Origin: an uncultured Prevotellaceae bacterium
GTDB taxonomy: Bacteria; Bacteroidota; Bacteroidia; Bacteroidales; Bacteroidaceae
Direction: 5' to 3'
DNA: 45,978 bases
NCBI GenBank assembly: GCA_947176535.1
Contig: CAMWQU010000018.1
Location: 1-45,978 of the forward strand
Program-made: the position numbers and the translations under genes
Notes under the pieces: generated by a model
Seen by the model: the letters and a program-made list of their open reading frames with translations, nothing else
Told to the model about the DNA's origin: nothing
The model's database searches: none
Shown: positions 8,658 through 16,651 of the stretch, one piece after another
How positions within the stretch are numbered: position 1 is the first letter of the stretch
Layout: the number at the start of each line of letters is the position of its first letter

Positions 8658-9838
8658 AAGTCTTGTATATACTGAACCCCACGCACCGGCTTTCCGGTTC
8701 GTTCAAGTCTTTCCTCGTCATGCTTCGCGGACTCATGGAGCGGGGTGTGGAGCCTGTGCTCGTGGTGCCGAAGGACAAAGAGCAGGACTATGAGCAGGAA
8801 CTGCGCGAGATGGGCCTGCCGGTACTAACTCTATTGTATAAGTTCCATGCGTGGCCCCATAGCCGGACATGGAAGCAACGTTTGCTCTTCGTGCCCCGTT
8901 TGTTGGCCCGTTTCTATGTGAACCGACGGACGGAGCGCGTCATAATGCGTCAGTTGCGTTCCACGGGTATAGATATGGTACATACCAATGTCGGAGTGAT
9001 AGACCTGGGACGCAGAGTTGCCCGGCGGTTAGGTGTGCCCCATATTCAGCATGTGCGCGAGTACGGAGATATAGACTTCGGTATTCGCCACTTCCCCACG
9101 AAGCGCGTGTTTGTCCGGCGGTTGCAATACTCGATATTCATCACACGCGACTTGCAGCGTTACTTCGGACTGGAGGGAGACAGCCGCTCCCGTGTGATTT
9201 ATAACGGAGTGCATCCGCGGATGGACGAACTGCCTGTCCGGAAGAAAGGGGTGTATTTCCTTTTCGTAGGCCCCGTCTCCCGTGCCAAGGGGATAGACCA
9301 ACTCATAAGTGCCTTTTGCCGCTACTCGGCCAAGGTTTCCGGGGCTCACGCTCTTCCCCTGTACGTGGCCGGTGAAGTCCTCGACAAGAGTCTGTACCGA
9401 CAGTTGGAGCAGAAACTCAGCGCAATCGGCTTGCGTGAGAGAGTTGTTTTCATGGGCCTCCGTTCGGATGTGGAGACGCTGATGCGCGGTGCCCGCGCAC
9501 TGGTTGTACCGTCCCCCTCGGAGGGATTCGGACGCTGCATGCCGGAAGCGATGTTCAACGGAACACCGGTTATCGGCCGGAATACGGGTGGCACCCGCGA
9601 GCAGATGGACAACGGTGTCCGGCTCACCGGGCGGGAAATCGCGCTGCGTTATACGACCACCGAGGAACTGGTGCAATGCCTCGTTCAGGCAGCCCAGGGC
9701 TTCGGAGCAGAGGAGGAAATGCGGAAGTCTGCTTTCGAGGTCGTGAATATGCTCTACTCCGATGAAGCCTATGTGGACAAGGTATTCCGGTTCTACGAAG
9801 ATATTACCCGGGAAAATCAGGAAAGGAGGACAAGATGA
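8654..9838 (+). CDS. Glycosyltransferase family 4
   Basis: 394-aa GT-B fold transferase. The N-terminal half begins MKVLYILNPTHRLSGSFKSF, a nucleotide-sugar/acceptor domain start. The C-terminal half has the GT4 donor-binding signatures: FVGPVSRAKGIDQLI (about residues 202-216) and EGFGRCMPEA followed by GTPVIGRNTGG, the EX7E motif of retaining GT4 enzymes. It would add one sugar to the growing lipid-linked repeat at the cytoplasmic membrane. The ATGA overlaps on both sides keep it inside the polysaccharide operon. Donor and acceptor cannot be inferred. Confidence 0.9.
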   Translation: MKVLYILNPTHRLSGSFKSFLVMLRGLMERGVEPVLVVPKDKEQDYEQELREMGLPVLTLLYKFHAWPHSRTWKQRLLFVPRLLARFYVNRRTERVIMRQLRSTGIDMVHTNVGVIDLGRRVARRLGVPHIQHVREYGDIDFGIRHFPTKRVFVRRLQYSIFITRDLQRYFGLEGDSRSRVIYNGVHPRMDELPVRKKGVYFLFVGPVSRAKGIDQLISAFCRYSAKVSGAHALPLYVAGEVLDKSLYRQLEQKLSAIGLRERVVFMGLRSDVETLMRGARALVVPSPSEGFGRCMPEAMFNGTPVIGRNTGGTREQMDNGVRLTGREIALRYTTTEELVQCLVQAAQGFGAEEEMRKSAFEVVNMLYSDEAYVDKVFRFYEDITRENQERRTR

Positions 9839-10686
9839 CGGTAACCATACTGCTCACCACATGGAACAGTTCGCTATATCTTGCGGAACTGTTGGATTCC
9901 ATTATATCCCAGACCTACACGGACTGGGAACTTTGCGTGCGCGACGACGGTTCTACGGACGACACACGTGACATTCTCCGGCGATATGCCGACCGGGATG
10001 CACGTATCCGTGTGATGGAGTCGTCCGGTAAGATGGGCCCCAAGGAGGGGTTCATGTGGCTGTTGGCGCAGGCAGGAGCGTCCGATGCCTCGGCAGAGGC
10101 CGATGCTCATCGGCTCTATATGTTCTGCGACCACGACGACGTGTGGCTGCCCGAGAAAGTGGCGGATTGCGTGAAAGCAATGTCGGAGCAGCCCGACCGG
10201 CAGCAGACCCCTCTCCTCGTGGGCACCGACCTTCGTGTGGTGGATGCCCGGTTGCATCCCATTGCCGAATCCTTCTGGGCACAGCAGCATTATGCGCTTT
10301 CGCTCTGTAACGACAAATACTTCCACCTTGTCTACAACAACATACCCGGTTGCACGATGCTCTTCAACGAGGCGGCAAGGAGAGCATCCCTGCCTTGCCC
10401 TCCCGGTGCGCAGATGCACGACAGTTGGCTTGCAGCCTGTGTCTTGTGGAACGGAGGCCGTATTCTGCCCCTGACGAAACCATCCATCCTGTACCGGCAA
10501 CATCAGGCCAACGTTCTGGGTTCCAAAGCCGTCCCGTCGTACCTCTCTCAGTTGCGCCGTTTCCCCGTGCTGTGGCGCAAGACACGTGACGAATGGAGGG
10601 CCGTTCGCGACCTTGCCCGCATGGGGTTCTTGCGTTTCTTTATGATAAAAATGTATTACATGGCTCGCTTGCACTTGAAACTATGA
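9835..10686 (+). CDS. Glycosyltransferase family 2
   Basis: 283-aa GT-A fold enzyme. The start (MTVTILLTTWNSSLYLAELL) and ELCVRDDGSTDDT give the nucleotide-binding motif, and FCDHDDVWLPEKV is the DXD-like metal site followed by the DDVW signature common in rhamnosyl- and similar GT2 enzymes. It is a clear relative of the next gene, which has the same DxDDVWLP motif, suggesting a duplication inside the locus. It overlaps both neighbours by 4 nt (ATGA). Confidence 0.9.
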   Translation: MTVTILLTTWNSSLYLAELLDSIISQTYTDWELCVRDDGSTDDTRDILRRYADRDARIRVMESSGKMGPKEGFMWLLAQAGASDASAEADAHRLYMFCDHDDVWLPEKVADCVKAMSEQPDRQQTPLLVGTDLRVVDARLHPIAESFWAQQHYALSLCNDKYFHLVYNNIPGCTMLFNEAARRASLPCPPGAQMHDSWLAACVLWNGGRILPLTKPSILYRQHQANVLGSKAVPSYLSQLRRFPVLWRKTRDEWRAVRDLARMGFLRFFMIKMYYMARLHLKL

Positions 10687-11387
10687 TCAGCGTTTGCATG
10701 GCCTCCTTCAATGGAGAACGATATATACGGCAGCAGATAGACAGCATACTGCAACAGTTGGGCGACGGCGACGAACTTGTCATCTCCGACGACGGTTCGT
10801 GCGACGCCACGGCGGACATCATCCGTTCGTATGCCGACCGCCGGTTACGTTTTTTCTGCAATCCCGGCCCCCACGGAGTGACGCACAACTTCCAGCATGC
10901 CCTGCGTCAGGCACAGGGTGACATCCTCTTTTTGGCCGACCAGGACGACGTGTGGCTGCCCGGAAAGATAGAACGGCAGGTGCGCTTCCTCGTCGAAGGC
11001 GGGTACGACGTCGTTTCGTGCAACTGCGCGCTGACGGATGCCGAACTGAACATCGTGCAACCACGCTACTACCACGGCCGTTGGAATCCGTTGCGCCCGT
11101 GGTGGTGCAACTTCGTGAAGGATGCGTGGCTCGGTTGCTGCATGGCCCTGCGCCGCGAAGCCGTCCTCCGTACGATGCCTTTCCCGCCGCGTGTAGCCAC
11201 TCACGATATGTGGATGGCCCTCTATGCCCAGCGCCACCTGCGCTGCGGCTTTCAGGACGAGGTACTTCAGCTCTACCGGCGTCACGACGCCACGGCCTCC
11301 TTTGCCGGCGGACGCAGCACCAACAGTCTCCGCTACCGGATTTCCTACCGCGCCTATCTCCTCTGGCACCTGCTGCTGCGCCGCTGA
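10683..11387 (+). CDS. Glycosyltransferase family 2 (second copy)
   Basis: 234-aa GT-A enzyme. I place the start at ATG 10683, which overlaps the TGA of the previous gene in an ATGA; the in-frame region further upstream lies within the previous gene and is not needed. Motifs: SVCMASFNGERYIRQQIDSI (acceptor/donor start), LVISDDGSCDATADII and FLADQDDVWLPGKIE (metal/donor site). Similar in layout to the preceding GT2 but shorter at the C-terminus. It is the last gene of the overlapping series; a 98-bp gap follows. Confidence 0.9.
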   Translation: MISVCMASFNGERYIRQQIDSILQQLGDGDELVISDDGSCDATADIIRSYADRRLRFFCNPGPHGVTHNFQHALRQAQGDILFLADQDDVWLPGKIERQVRFLVEGGYDVVSCNCALTDAELNIVQPRYYHGRWNPLRPWWCNFVKDAWLGCCMALRREAVLRTMPFPPRVATHDMWMALYAQRHLRCGFQDEVLQLYRRHDATASFAGGRSTNSLRYRISYRAYLLWHLLLRR

Positions 11388-11450
11388 CCCCGTCGTAAGA
11401 TCCGGTGCGGCAATAAAAAAGTAGCCGCCCACATAATAAAAGGGCCGCCC

Positions 11451-11479
11451 CCGGCGTTTATATAAAGCGTAAACACCGG
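11451..11479. repeat. Imperfect inverted repeat before the radical SAM gene
   Basis: ccggcgttta (11451-11460) pairs with taaacaccgg (11470-11479) with one mismatch around a 9-nt loop. It ends 6 bp before the radical SAM start codon. It could be a weak terminator of the glycosyltransferase operon or a leader hairpin that occludes the start. I see no promoter motif in this gap. Confidence 0.35.
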
Positions 11480-11485
11480 TTATTG

Positions 11486-12943
11486 ATGAAGATATACGTT
11501 ATCAATCCCCCTTTCAAGGCAGAGTTCGGAAAGTTCTCGCGTGAATCCCGCTCTCCGGCCGTGACGAAGAGCGGCGCCTTGTATTATCCCCTTTGGCTCA
11601 TCTATGCAGCCGCCTATGCCCGCAAGCAAGGCCATGAAGTCGTTTTCCAGGATGCCCCCGCACGCCGGTTGGGCGAGGAGGAATCGTTGCAGGAAATCCG
11701 CTCGCAGGGTCTCGGTACGGGACTCTTCGTGTTGGGCACCAGCACTCCCTCCATCCGCAGTGACATTCGCTTTGCCGGACGTCTCAAGAAAGAATTTCCC
11801 TCGGCTTTTGTCCTTCTCGTAGGTACACACCCCTCGGCCCTGCCCGAGGAGACGATGGGTTTCTCCGAACACGTGGATGCCGTGGCCATTGGTGAGTACG
11901 ACATGATTGTCTCCGAACTGGCCGGAGCACTGCAGGCCGGAACGCCCGTCAGTGAGGTACGCGGATTGTGCTACCGCAGTGACGGACAACTGCTCCGCAC
12001 GCCGGCCATGCCTCCGATGAAAGACCTCGATGAACTGCCTTTTGCCGCCGCTTTCATCAAGGAACATCTCAATCCCCGCGACTATTTCTTTGCCGCCGCC
12101 ACATATCCCAGCATACAACTTTTTACGGGTCGTGGCTGTCCTTTCCGCTGCAACTTCTGCGTCTATCCTCAGACCATGCACGGACACGCTTTCCGTACAC
12201 GCTCGGCGCAAAACGTCGTAGACGAGTTCGCCTACATAGCGGAGCACTTCCCCGAAGTACACGAAGTGGTCATCGAGGACGACACTTTCACGGCCAACAA
12301 AAAGCGCGTGATGGAAATCTGTCGCCTGCTCGTGGAGCGCGGACTGAACCGCCGGCTCAAGTGGCTCTGCAATGCCCGTGTGGGTCTCGATTTGGAGACC
12401 ATGAAGGCCATGAAGAAGGCCGGTTGCCGACTGATTATTCCCGGTCTGGAAAGCGGCAGCCAGCAGATTCTGGACAACATCCGCAAGGGCACGAAAGTGG
12501 AATCTTTCAAGGAATACGTCGATAATGCCAAAAAGGCCGGTTTGCTCATTCATGCCTGCTACATGGTGGGTAACGAGGGCGAAACGCAGGAGACCATGCA
12601 GGAGACGCTGCGTCTGGCCATGCGCCTCAACACCGACACGGCCCAGTTCTTCCCCCTCATACCTTATCCGGGTACGGAGGCTTATGCGTGGGCGAAGAAA
12701 AACGGCTACATCGAGCCGGACTACGAAAAATACTGCCGGCCCGACGGCACACACAACACGGTGCTCAACCTCCCCGGCCTTTCAGCCCAGGAGATGGTGG
12801 ACTTCTGCAACGAGGCCCGGCGACGCTATTATCTGCGCCCCCGCTACATTCTCCATCGCCTGTGTGTGGGACTTACCGACCCTCGCGACCTGCAACGCTC
12901 ACTAAAGGCATTCGGAAAGCTCCGGAAGTACCTTTTCAAGTAG
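11486..12943 (+). CDS. B12-binding domain radical SAM protein
   Basis: 485-aa protein starting at ATG 11486 (a TTG lies one codon upstream). The N-terminal third (residues 1 to about 140) has the cobalamin-binding Rossmann layout of class B radical SAM proteins. The radical SAM centre is GRGCPFRCNFCVYP, with cluster cysteines C218, C222 and C225 (CX3CX2C), followed by a TIM-barrel half with FEDDTF-like VVIEDDTFTANK and a glycine-rich GLESGSQQILDNI segment. Such enzymes use SAM and B12 for methylations or rearrangements. The substrate is unknown. Its position directly after the glycosyltransferases suggests modification of a sugar or lipid of this locus, but a separate transcript is possible because of the 98-bp gap. 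Confidence 0.88.
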   Translation: MKIYVINPPFKAEFGKFSRESRSPAVTKSGALYYPLWLIYAAAYARKQGHEVVFQDAPARRLGEEESLQEIRSQGLGTGLFVLGTSTPSIRSDIRFAGRLKKEFPSAFVLLVGTHPSALPEETMGFSEHVDAVAIGEYDMIVSELAGALQAGTPVSEVRGLCYRSDGQLLRTPAMPPMKDLDELPFAAAFIKEHLNPRDYFFAAATYPSIQLFTGRGCPFRCNFCVYPQTMHGHAFRTRSAQNVVDEFAYIAEHFPEVHEVVIEDDTFTANKKRVMEICRLLVERGLNRRLKWLCNARVGLDLETMKAMKKAGCRLIIPGLESGSQQILDNIRKGTKVESFKEYVDNAKKAGLLIHACYMVGNEGETQETMQETLRLAMRLNTDTAQFFPLIPYPGTEAYAWAKKNGYIEPDYEKYCRPDGTHNTVLNLPGLSAQEMVDFCNEARRRYYLRPRYILHRLCVGLTDPRDLQRSLKAFGKLRKYLFK

Positions 12944-12972
12944 TCTCCGACCTCCTCACCTTGCATAACAAC

Positions 12973-13024
12973 ATGACTTACGACTAAGAAGTGCCCATAT
13001 TGGCACTTCTTAGTCGTAAGTCAT
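12973..13024. terminator. Long perfect hairpin after the polysaccharide locus
   Basis: A perfect 23-bp inverted repeat (12973-12995 pairs 13002-13024; core cgactaagaagtgcc) with a 6-nt catatt loop, 30 bp after the radical SAM stop codon. Only a weak A/T stretch follows. It marks the border between the polysaccharide locus and the accessory islet. Terminator is the simplest reading; the absence of a T-run and the stem length leave other roles open. Confidence 0.6.
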
Positions 13025-13080
13025 AAAAGTAGGGTCGAGAAAACTAATACTGAAAAGTAATAGAAATCGTATCAATTATT

Positions 13081-13110
13081 TTGTGATTGGTAATAGATTT
13101 CGTACCTTTG
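13081..13110 (+). promoter_or_regulatory. Promoter of hicAB
   Basis: TTG at 13081-13083, a 19-bp spacer and TACCTTTG at 13103-13110 match the Bacteroidetes housekeeping promoter (TTG-N19-21-TAnnTTTG). It is 27 bp before the hicA ATG in an AT-rich stretch. Confidence 0.75.
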
Positions 13111-13137
13111 TGAAAACAAAATAGCTTTTAGATTGCA

Positions 13138-13335
13138 ATGAAGAAATATAAAGTCATTGAAGTCATACGCCTTTTGGAAAAGGATGGATGGGTGCAGCAA
13201 AAGAAGAAAGCCACAGACCACCGGCAATTTAAGCACCCGACAAAACCCGGCAAAGTCACGGTCAGAGGAAAGGAAAGCGAAGTCTTGAGCCAGTTTCTGC
13301 TAAACAGCATTTGGAAGCAAGCGGGATGGCGATAG
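13138..13335 (+). CDS. hicA: HicA family toxin (mRNA interferase)
   Basis: 65-aa basic protein of the HicA/YcfA family, a small double-stranded RNA-binding fold that cleaves mRNA in type II toxin-antitoxin systems. The pattern is typical: KVIEVIRLLEKDGWVQQKKKATDHRQFKHPTKPGKVTVRG, where DGW, the H in DHRQF (catalytic His position) and KPGKVTV correspond to the family's GW, the SHxxF-type block and the strand after it. It is followed by an HTH-containing HicB 41 bp downstream, the usual toxin-first order. Its own Bacteroidetes-type promoter lies just upstream. Confidence 0.9.
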   Translation: MKKYKVIEVIRLLEKDGWVQQKKKATDHRQFKHPTKPGKVTVRGKESEVLSQFLLNSIWKQAGWR

Positions 13336-13376
13336 CCCAACTTCTCATCCGGGAAACAAGAAAAAAAGGTAAAAAA

Positions 13377-13799
13377 ATGGAAAATATGGAAAAGATTAGA
13401 GTAGATGTACAATGGTGCGACAAGAACTTTGGCGCATCATTCGGCGAGAACGTGCCCGGTGCAGTCGTTTTTACAGCCAAGTCATTCGAGGAACTGCTGA
13501 AAGAAGCCGAAGAAACACTTCGTTTCCATGTGGAAGGAATGTTGGAGGACGGAGACGATGTTCCCCAATGGCTCCGCGATGGTGACTATGAACTGGAGTT
13601 TAACTACCTTGATGTTGCCACTCTGCTGCGCATCTGCGAGCCGTATGCTTCGTTGGCCGCCATCAGCCGTGCATCAGGAATAAACCAAAATCAGTTGAGC
13701 CACTACGCCACGGGACTGAAACAACCGCGTCCGCAGCAGCGCAAGCGCATTGTGGACGGAATACACCATATCGGCAAGAAACTACTGACTGTCGTTTGA
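13377..13799 (+). CDS. hicB: HicB family antitoxin with helix-turn-helix
   Basis: 140-aa partner of HicA. The N-terminal part (about residues 4-60) is the partial RNase H-like HicB fold with GASFGENVPGAVVFTAKSFEELLKEAEETL. The C-terminal part has an HTH (LAAISRASGINQNQLSHYATGLKQP) expected to bind the operon promoter for autoregulation. I chose ATG 13377 because it begins the family's conserved region; ATG 13386 is nearly equivalent and ATG 13326 would overlap hicA by 10 bp. The pair sits alone between two hairpins (12973-13024 and 13850-13881) in a gene-poor accessory stretch. Confidence 0.88.
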   Translation: MENMEKIRVDVQWCDKNFGASFGENVPGAVVFTAKSFEELLKEAEETLRFHVEGMLEDGDDVPQWLRDGDYELEFNYLDVATLLRICEPYASLAAISRASGINQNQLSHYATGLKQPRPQQRKRIVDGIHHIGKKLLTVV

Positions 13800-13849
13800 T
13801 TACCTGATGCCCCCGGTCACTTAGGAAGTTTGAATGATATATAAATTAC

Positions 13850-13881
13850 AACGGAGCTGTATCACACGATACAGCTCCGTT
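13850..13881. terminator. Bidirectional hairpin terminator between hicB and small peptide gene
   Basis: Perfect 14-bp stem (aacggagctgtatc / gatacagctccgtt) with a 4-nt acac loop, followed on the plus strand by an AT-rich stretch. It lies between the convergent hicB and small peptide genes, so it can serve both. Confidence 0.75.
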
Positions 13882-13913
13882 ACATTTATTCTCTCTCGGG
13901 AAAGAGCGGGCGA

Positions 13914-14093
13914 TTACCACTCGTCCCAGAAGTTATTTTCGCCTTTCGTCTCAACTTCACCTTCCCAAGGATCATTGGTGCCGGGATTCTGACCCTCACC
14001 GATACCGGAGGTCTGTGACATCGTCATCAGTGCCGACTCAAACTTTACATCTATGACTGTCACTGCCGGCTTTGTATATGCTTTCTTATTCAT
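13914..14093 (-). CDS. Small conserved peptide with FWDEW tail, copy 2 (59 aa)
   Basis: A 59-codon ATG frame 19 bp downstream of the large surface protein gene on the minus strand. The N-terminus (MNKKAYTKPAVTVIDVKFES) matches copy 1 at ten of its first twenty positions, including Y6, P9, A10, V13, I14, V16, E19 and S20. The end is KGENNFWDEW versus KGEGNFWDEW in copy 1. The middle (about residues 24-49) is Gly/Pro/Asp/Glu-rich and not conserved. Same order as at 2-1318: large gene first, peptide second. No signal peptide or transmembrane helix. Function unknown; the Y6xxP9 motif allows a leader-peptide hypothesis. Confidence 0.8.
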   Translation of the reverse strand: MNKKAYTKPAVTVIDVKFESALMTMSQTSGIGEGQNPGTNDPWEGEVETKGENNFWDEW

Positions 14094-14112
14094 GATATAC
14101 CGTTTTTCTTAC

Positions 14113-16368
14113 TTATTTAACAAAAACTTTCTTTCCGTTCACAACATACACGCCTGCGGCTACGGGTACAGTCACGGTACCGGCCTCTACATTCGTAGTC
14201 TTCACAAGGCTGCCGCCGATGGTGTAGACGTTTACTCTCTGAGCCTTGTCGCTTGTAATGACGAGAGCACCGTTGATGCCTTTCACACTGAACGTGTCGG
14301 CCTCTTTCACGGCCGTGTTTACACCGGTCTCACCACCGTCGCTAACGATATTACCGTCCTCGTCAAGCTCGCCGATGTTAAACGTAACGGCAGGTACATT
14401 GCTCTCTCTGCTGGCTCTTACATAAGTCCGGAAAGGTGCGAATGTAGTTTTATCTGATATCGTCAAAGGACGGAACTTACCCTCTGCGAAGCCATAAAGT
14501 TTGCCGCCGTTAGCCAACTCAGTGGCGTTGGTAGCTACGAACACACCACGGAACTCTGCATCCTTGCCGGGGTTTGAGGGAGTTACGGCATAACGGTCGA
14601 TATTACCTGTCGCTGCAACTTCTATCTGGGACAGGTTGGCAAATATCTCTCCGCCCTCGAAGTTTTCGCCATTGCATTTCAGCACGTAAGGCTCGTTGGC
14701 TTTCAGGATGCCGTCATCCTGATATCTGAACCAGTATGTGTTGGTAGCTGCATCTACATAGTCGAACTGCATTACCTTAGTCACACCTGCGGCCTCGAGG
14801 GTCTCTTTTGACACTCTGAAAGGCAGACATACTGTTGCGAGATCAGATGATACCTTGAAACTACGGTTATAAGAAAGTTTTTCTGCTGTGAACTTCGTGG
14901 GTATATAGACAAAACTGCCCTTAGTTACATTGTCTGTAAACTCTGCGTTTTTGCAGATACCTTTCACAACAACGTTCTTTTCTGTAAACTTATCTGTGAT
15001 AGTCAGGTCGTTGCTCAGTACATAAGTGAATGTGTTAGCCATGTCTTTTGCAGGATTGTAAGACAAACCTGTTGCTTCTGTTTCTTCGCCATAAATTGCG
15101 TTTGTATAAAAGGCCGTTCTCTCCTTTGACTCTGCATCTGTCCACTCTGCCTTATACACGGTATTAGCGGCTGTCTTCTTGTCAAGTGTACCAAAGTTTC
15201 CGTTTGCGTCAATCGAAACTCCGAAGTACGGACGGGCTCTATTGGCCAACGCACTGTCCATCGGGGCTTCTGTGTGTACGCCGCTGGCATCATACAGATC
15301 GTAGTTCGTTCTGTCTGTTGTCTCAAAGGCAATCTTTATACTATTGTTGTTTACTTCGGCAATTTTACCATTTATAACACCCAAATTGTTTATTGCCCCG
15401 TCATTTATTGCTATCAGTTTTCCTTCTGCATTGTTTGGATAAGTGATGACGTTGCCTTTACCGTTTATGGTATAACCTGTTCCCCAGTCACCCAAGGTGA
15501 AAGTTGCATCCGTTATGTCGAAACTATTTTCAATAGACAATTTCTTATATTCCGTGCAGCCGGTTGCGATGGTCTCTTTAGATTCTGTAGAGGCTTCTTC
15601 GTTTGTCGTTTCATTAACAGAATAAATAGTCCACTTACCACCGTTTAGAAGAGCTGTATTATAGCTATTATCTGTTTTAAGAGCTACTATATTTCTCAGA
15701 AGTTTAGTATATCTCTCATTAGGAGTTGTTGTAGTAGTTGTCGTCGTCTGTTTTACTGTTACATAAGACACTGTGGGATCTGGAAGCCTGTCCTTAAGCG
15801 CCTCTATTGCAGCACGGATTTCACGGTCTCTTATCAAAGGAGCTGAATAAAAACTAGAAGAGAGGCTTCTATATGTATATCCTTGTATCTGAGATTTATC
15901 ACTTGTTAATACGGGAACAGCATAATAGAAATAAATCTTATCTACCGTATTCCCGTCTGTTATTATTTGGGAAGCCTTCGTTATGTTCGAACCTTCTATA
16001 TCTGTACCATTAGCCATACTCGCAATATCTGCAGTAGTTATAGATACGTACAAGATATTATCGTCCACTTCAGGGTCTTCACCTAACTCAAGATAAAACT
16101 TAAGACTACCACTATATGGTTTTGCAGTAAATGCGTCTATTGCATTTCGTTCCTGGTCTCCATAAGGAACATCTGTTTCTTCCGTGTTAGTTGTTGTTGT
16201 CGTCGTTTCCTTGTCTTCAAGCGAAAGCTGAACCTGATAGGAATTAAGGAGTGAAGTGTTATCACTTATCTTCTTGTTATACTCCGCGATCTTCCCTAAT
16301 TCTGTTTTTGCAGTAACTAAATCAGTAGCACTTCTGATTGGTTGCTGCGCGACCGCATTTAACCCTCC
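14113..16368 (-). CDS. Surface/secreted protein, paralogue of 2-1093, apparently 5'-truncated
   Basis: The frame is open from 16368 to the TAA at 14113 (751 residues). No ATG, GTG or TTG occurs in frame before the GTG at 16068, and no signal peptide is encoded; the frame is closed by TGA at 16369-16371, directly where the 16411-16545 repeat region begins. The protein has two threonine tracts (six and eight Thr, encoded near 16189-16206 and 15723-15746), a long beta-rich middle, and a C-terminal part closely related to 2-1093: YNRSF, TVCLPFRVSKE, DEDGN, and the ending AGVYVVNGKKVFVK, a T9SS-like sorting tail. I infer a surface adhesin-like protein that has lost its 5' end, so it may be a pseudogene; expression from GTG 16068 would give a 651-aa protein without an export signal. 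Confidence 0.7.
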   Translation of the reverse strand, partial: GGLNAVAQQPIRSATDLVTAKTELGKIAEYNKKISDNTSLLNSYQVQLSLEDKETTTTTTNTEETDVPYGDQERNAIDAFTAKPYSGSLKFYLELGEDPEVDDNILYVSITTADIASMANGTDIEGSNITKASQIITDGNTVDKIYFYYAVPVLTSDKSQIQGYTYRSLSSSFYSAPLIRDREIRAAIEALKDRLPDPTVSYVTVKQTTTTTTTTPNERYTKLLRNIVALKTDNSYNTALLNGGKWTIYSVNETTNEEASTESKETIATGCTEYKKLSIENSFDITDATFTLGDWGTGYTINGKGNVITYPNNAEGKLIAINDGAINNLGVINGKIAEVNNNSIKIAFETTDRTNYDLYDASGVHTEAPMDSALANRARPYFGVSIDANGNFGTLDKKTAANTVYKAEWTDAESKERTAFYTNAIYGEETEATGLSYNPAKDMANTFTYVLSNDLTITDKFTEKNVVVKGICKNAEFTDNVTKGSFVYIPTKFTAEKLSYNRSFKVSSDLATVCLPFRVSKETLEAAGVTKVMQFDYVDAATNTYWFRYQDDGILKANEPYVLKCNGENFEGGEIFANLSQIEVAATGNIDRYAVTPSNPGKDAEFRGVFVATNATELANGGKLYGFAEGKFRPLTISDKTTFAPFRTYVRASRESNVPAVTFNIGELDEDGNIVSDGGETGVNTAVKEADTFSVKGINGALVITSDKAQRVNVYTIGGSLVKTTNVEAGTVTVPVAAGVYVVNGKKVFVK

Positions 16369-16410
16369 TCAAAATAGGACACATTTTCCGCCCTCCGTCT
16401 CCCCCGTTCA

Positions 16411-16545
16411 GTCCCGCCGAGGTTGGGCCTCCGTCCATAGCGGGACGGAGCCTCGTCCCGCTATGGACGGAGGCCCGTCCTCCTATGCGTGTGCGCCCGT
16501 GCGTGCGCATGCGCGTTCCTTACATATATGGGGGTCGCATATTCC
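16411..16545. repeat. Intergenic repeat element, copy A (22-bp units plus alternating tract)
   Basis: Units with a gtccatagcgggac core start at 22-bp intervals: a degenerate one at 16411, a forward unit at 16433 and an inverted one at 16455. The last two form a perfect 23-bp stem (16425-16447 / 16454-16476, 6-nt loop). Beyond lie cgtcctcctat (16476-16486) and a purine/pyrimidine-alternating stretch (gcgtgtgcgcccgtgcgtgcgcatgcgcg, split here for length: gcgtgtgcgcccgtg then cgtgcgcatgcgcg) and acatatat. Read on the minus strand, the order is the same as in copy B at 26909-27032. No coding potential of its own. Confidence 0.75.
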
Positions 16546-16628
16546 TGCGGATTGTGTGGCGGAATCTTTGATGAACATATTGTCCGAAAGATAGGTTCAT
16601 AATATTTTATGTATTGCGAAACTTTATT

Positions 16629-16636
16629 TATCTTTG
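16629..16636 (+). promoter_or_regulatory. Candidate -7 box of the ATPase/nuclease operon
   Basis: TATCTTTG fits TAnnTTTG and lies 15 bp before the ATPase ATG, implying a very short leader. No TTG at the ideal distance was found, so the match is partial. Confidence 0.5.
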
Positions 16637-16651
16637 CAGAAAGTTTTGATT

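Noticed and set aside
10593..10682. Upstream extension of the second GT2 protein
   Set aside because: It would be entirely inside the previous gene; the ATGA overlap at 10683 matches the pattern of the preceding genes and the family's first strand starts there.
16322..16594. Open frames of 60-112 codons through repeat copy A, rich in Arg, His and Pro
   Set aside because: They arise on both strands and in several frames from the repeat itself, and similar low-complexity frames occur over copy B (26743-27016). No conserved start, promoter or family.
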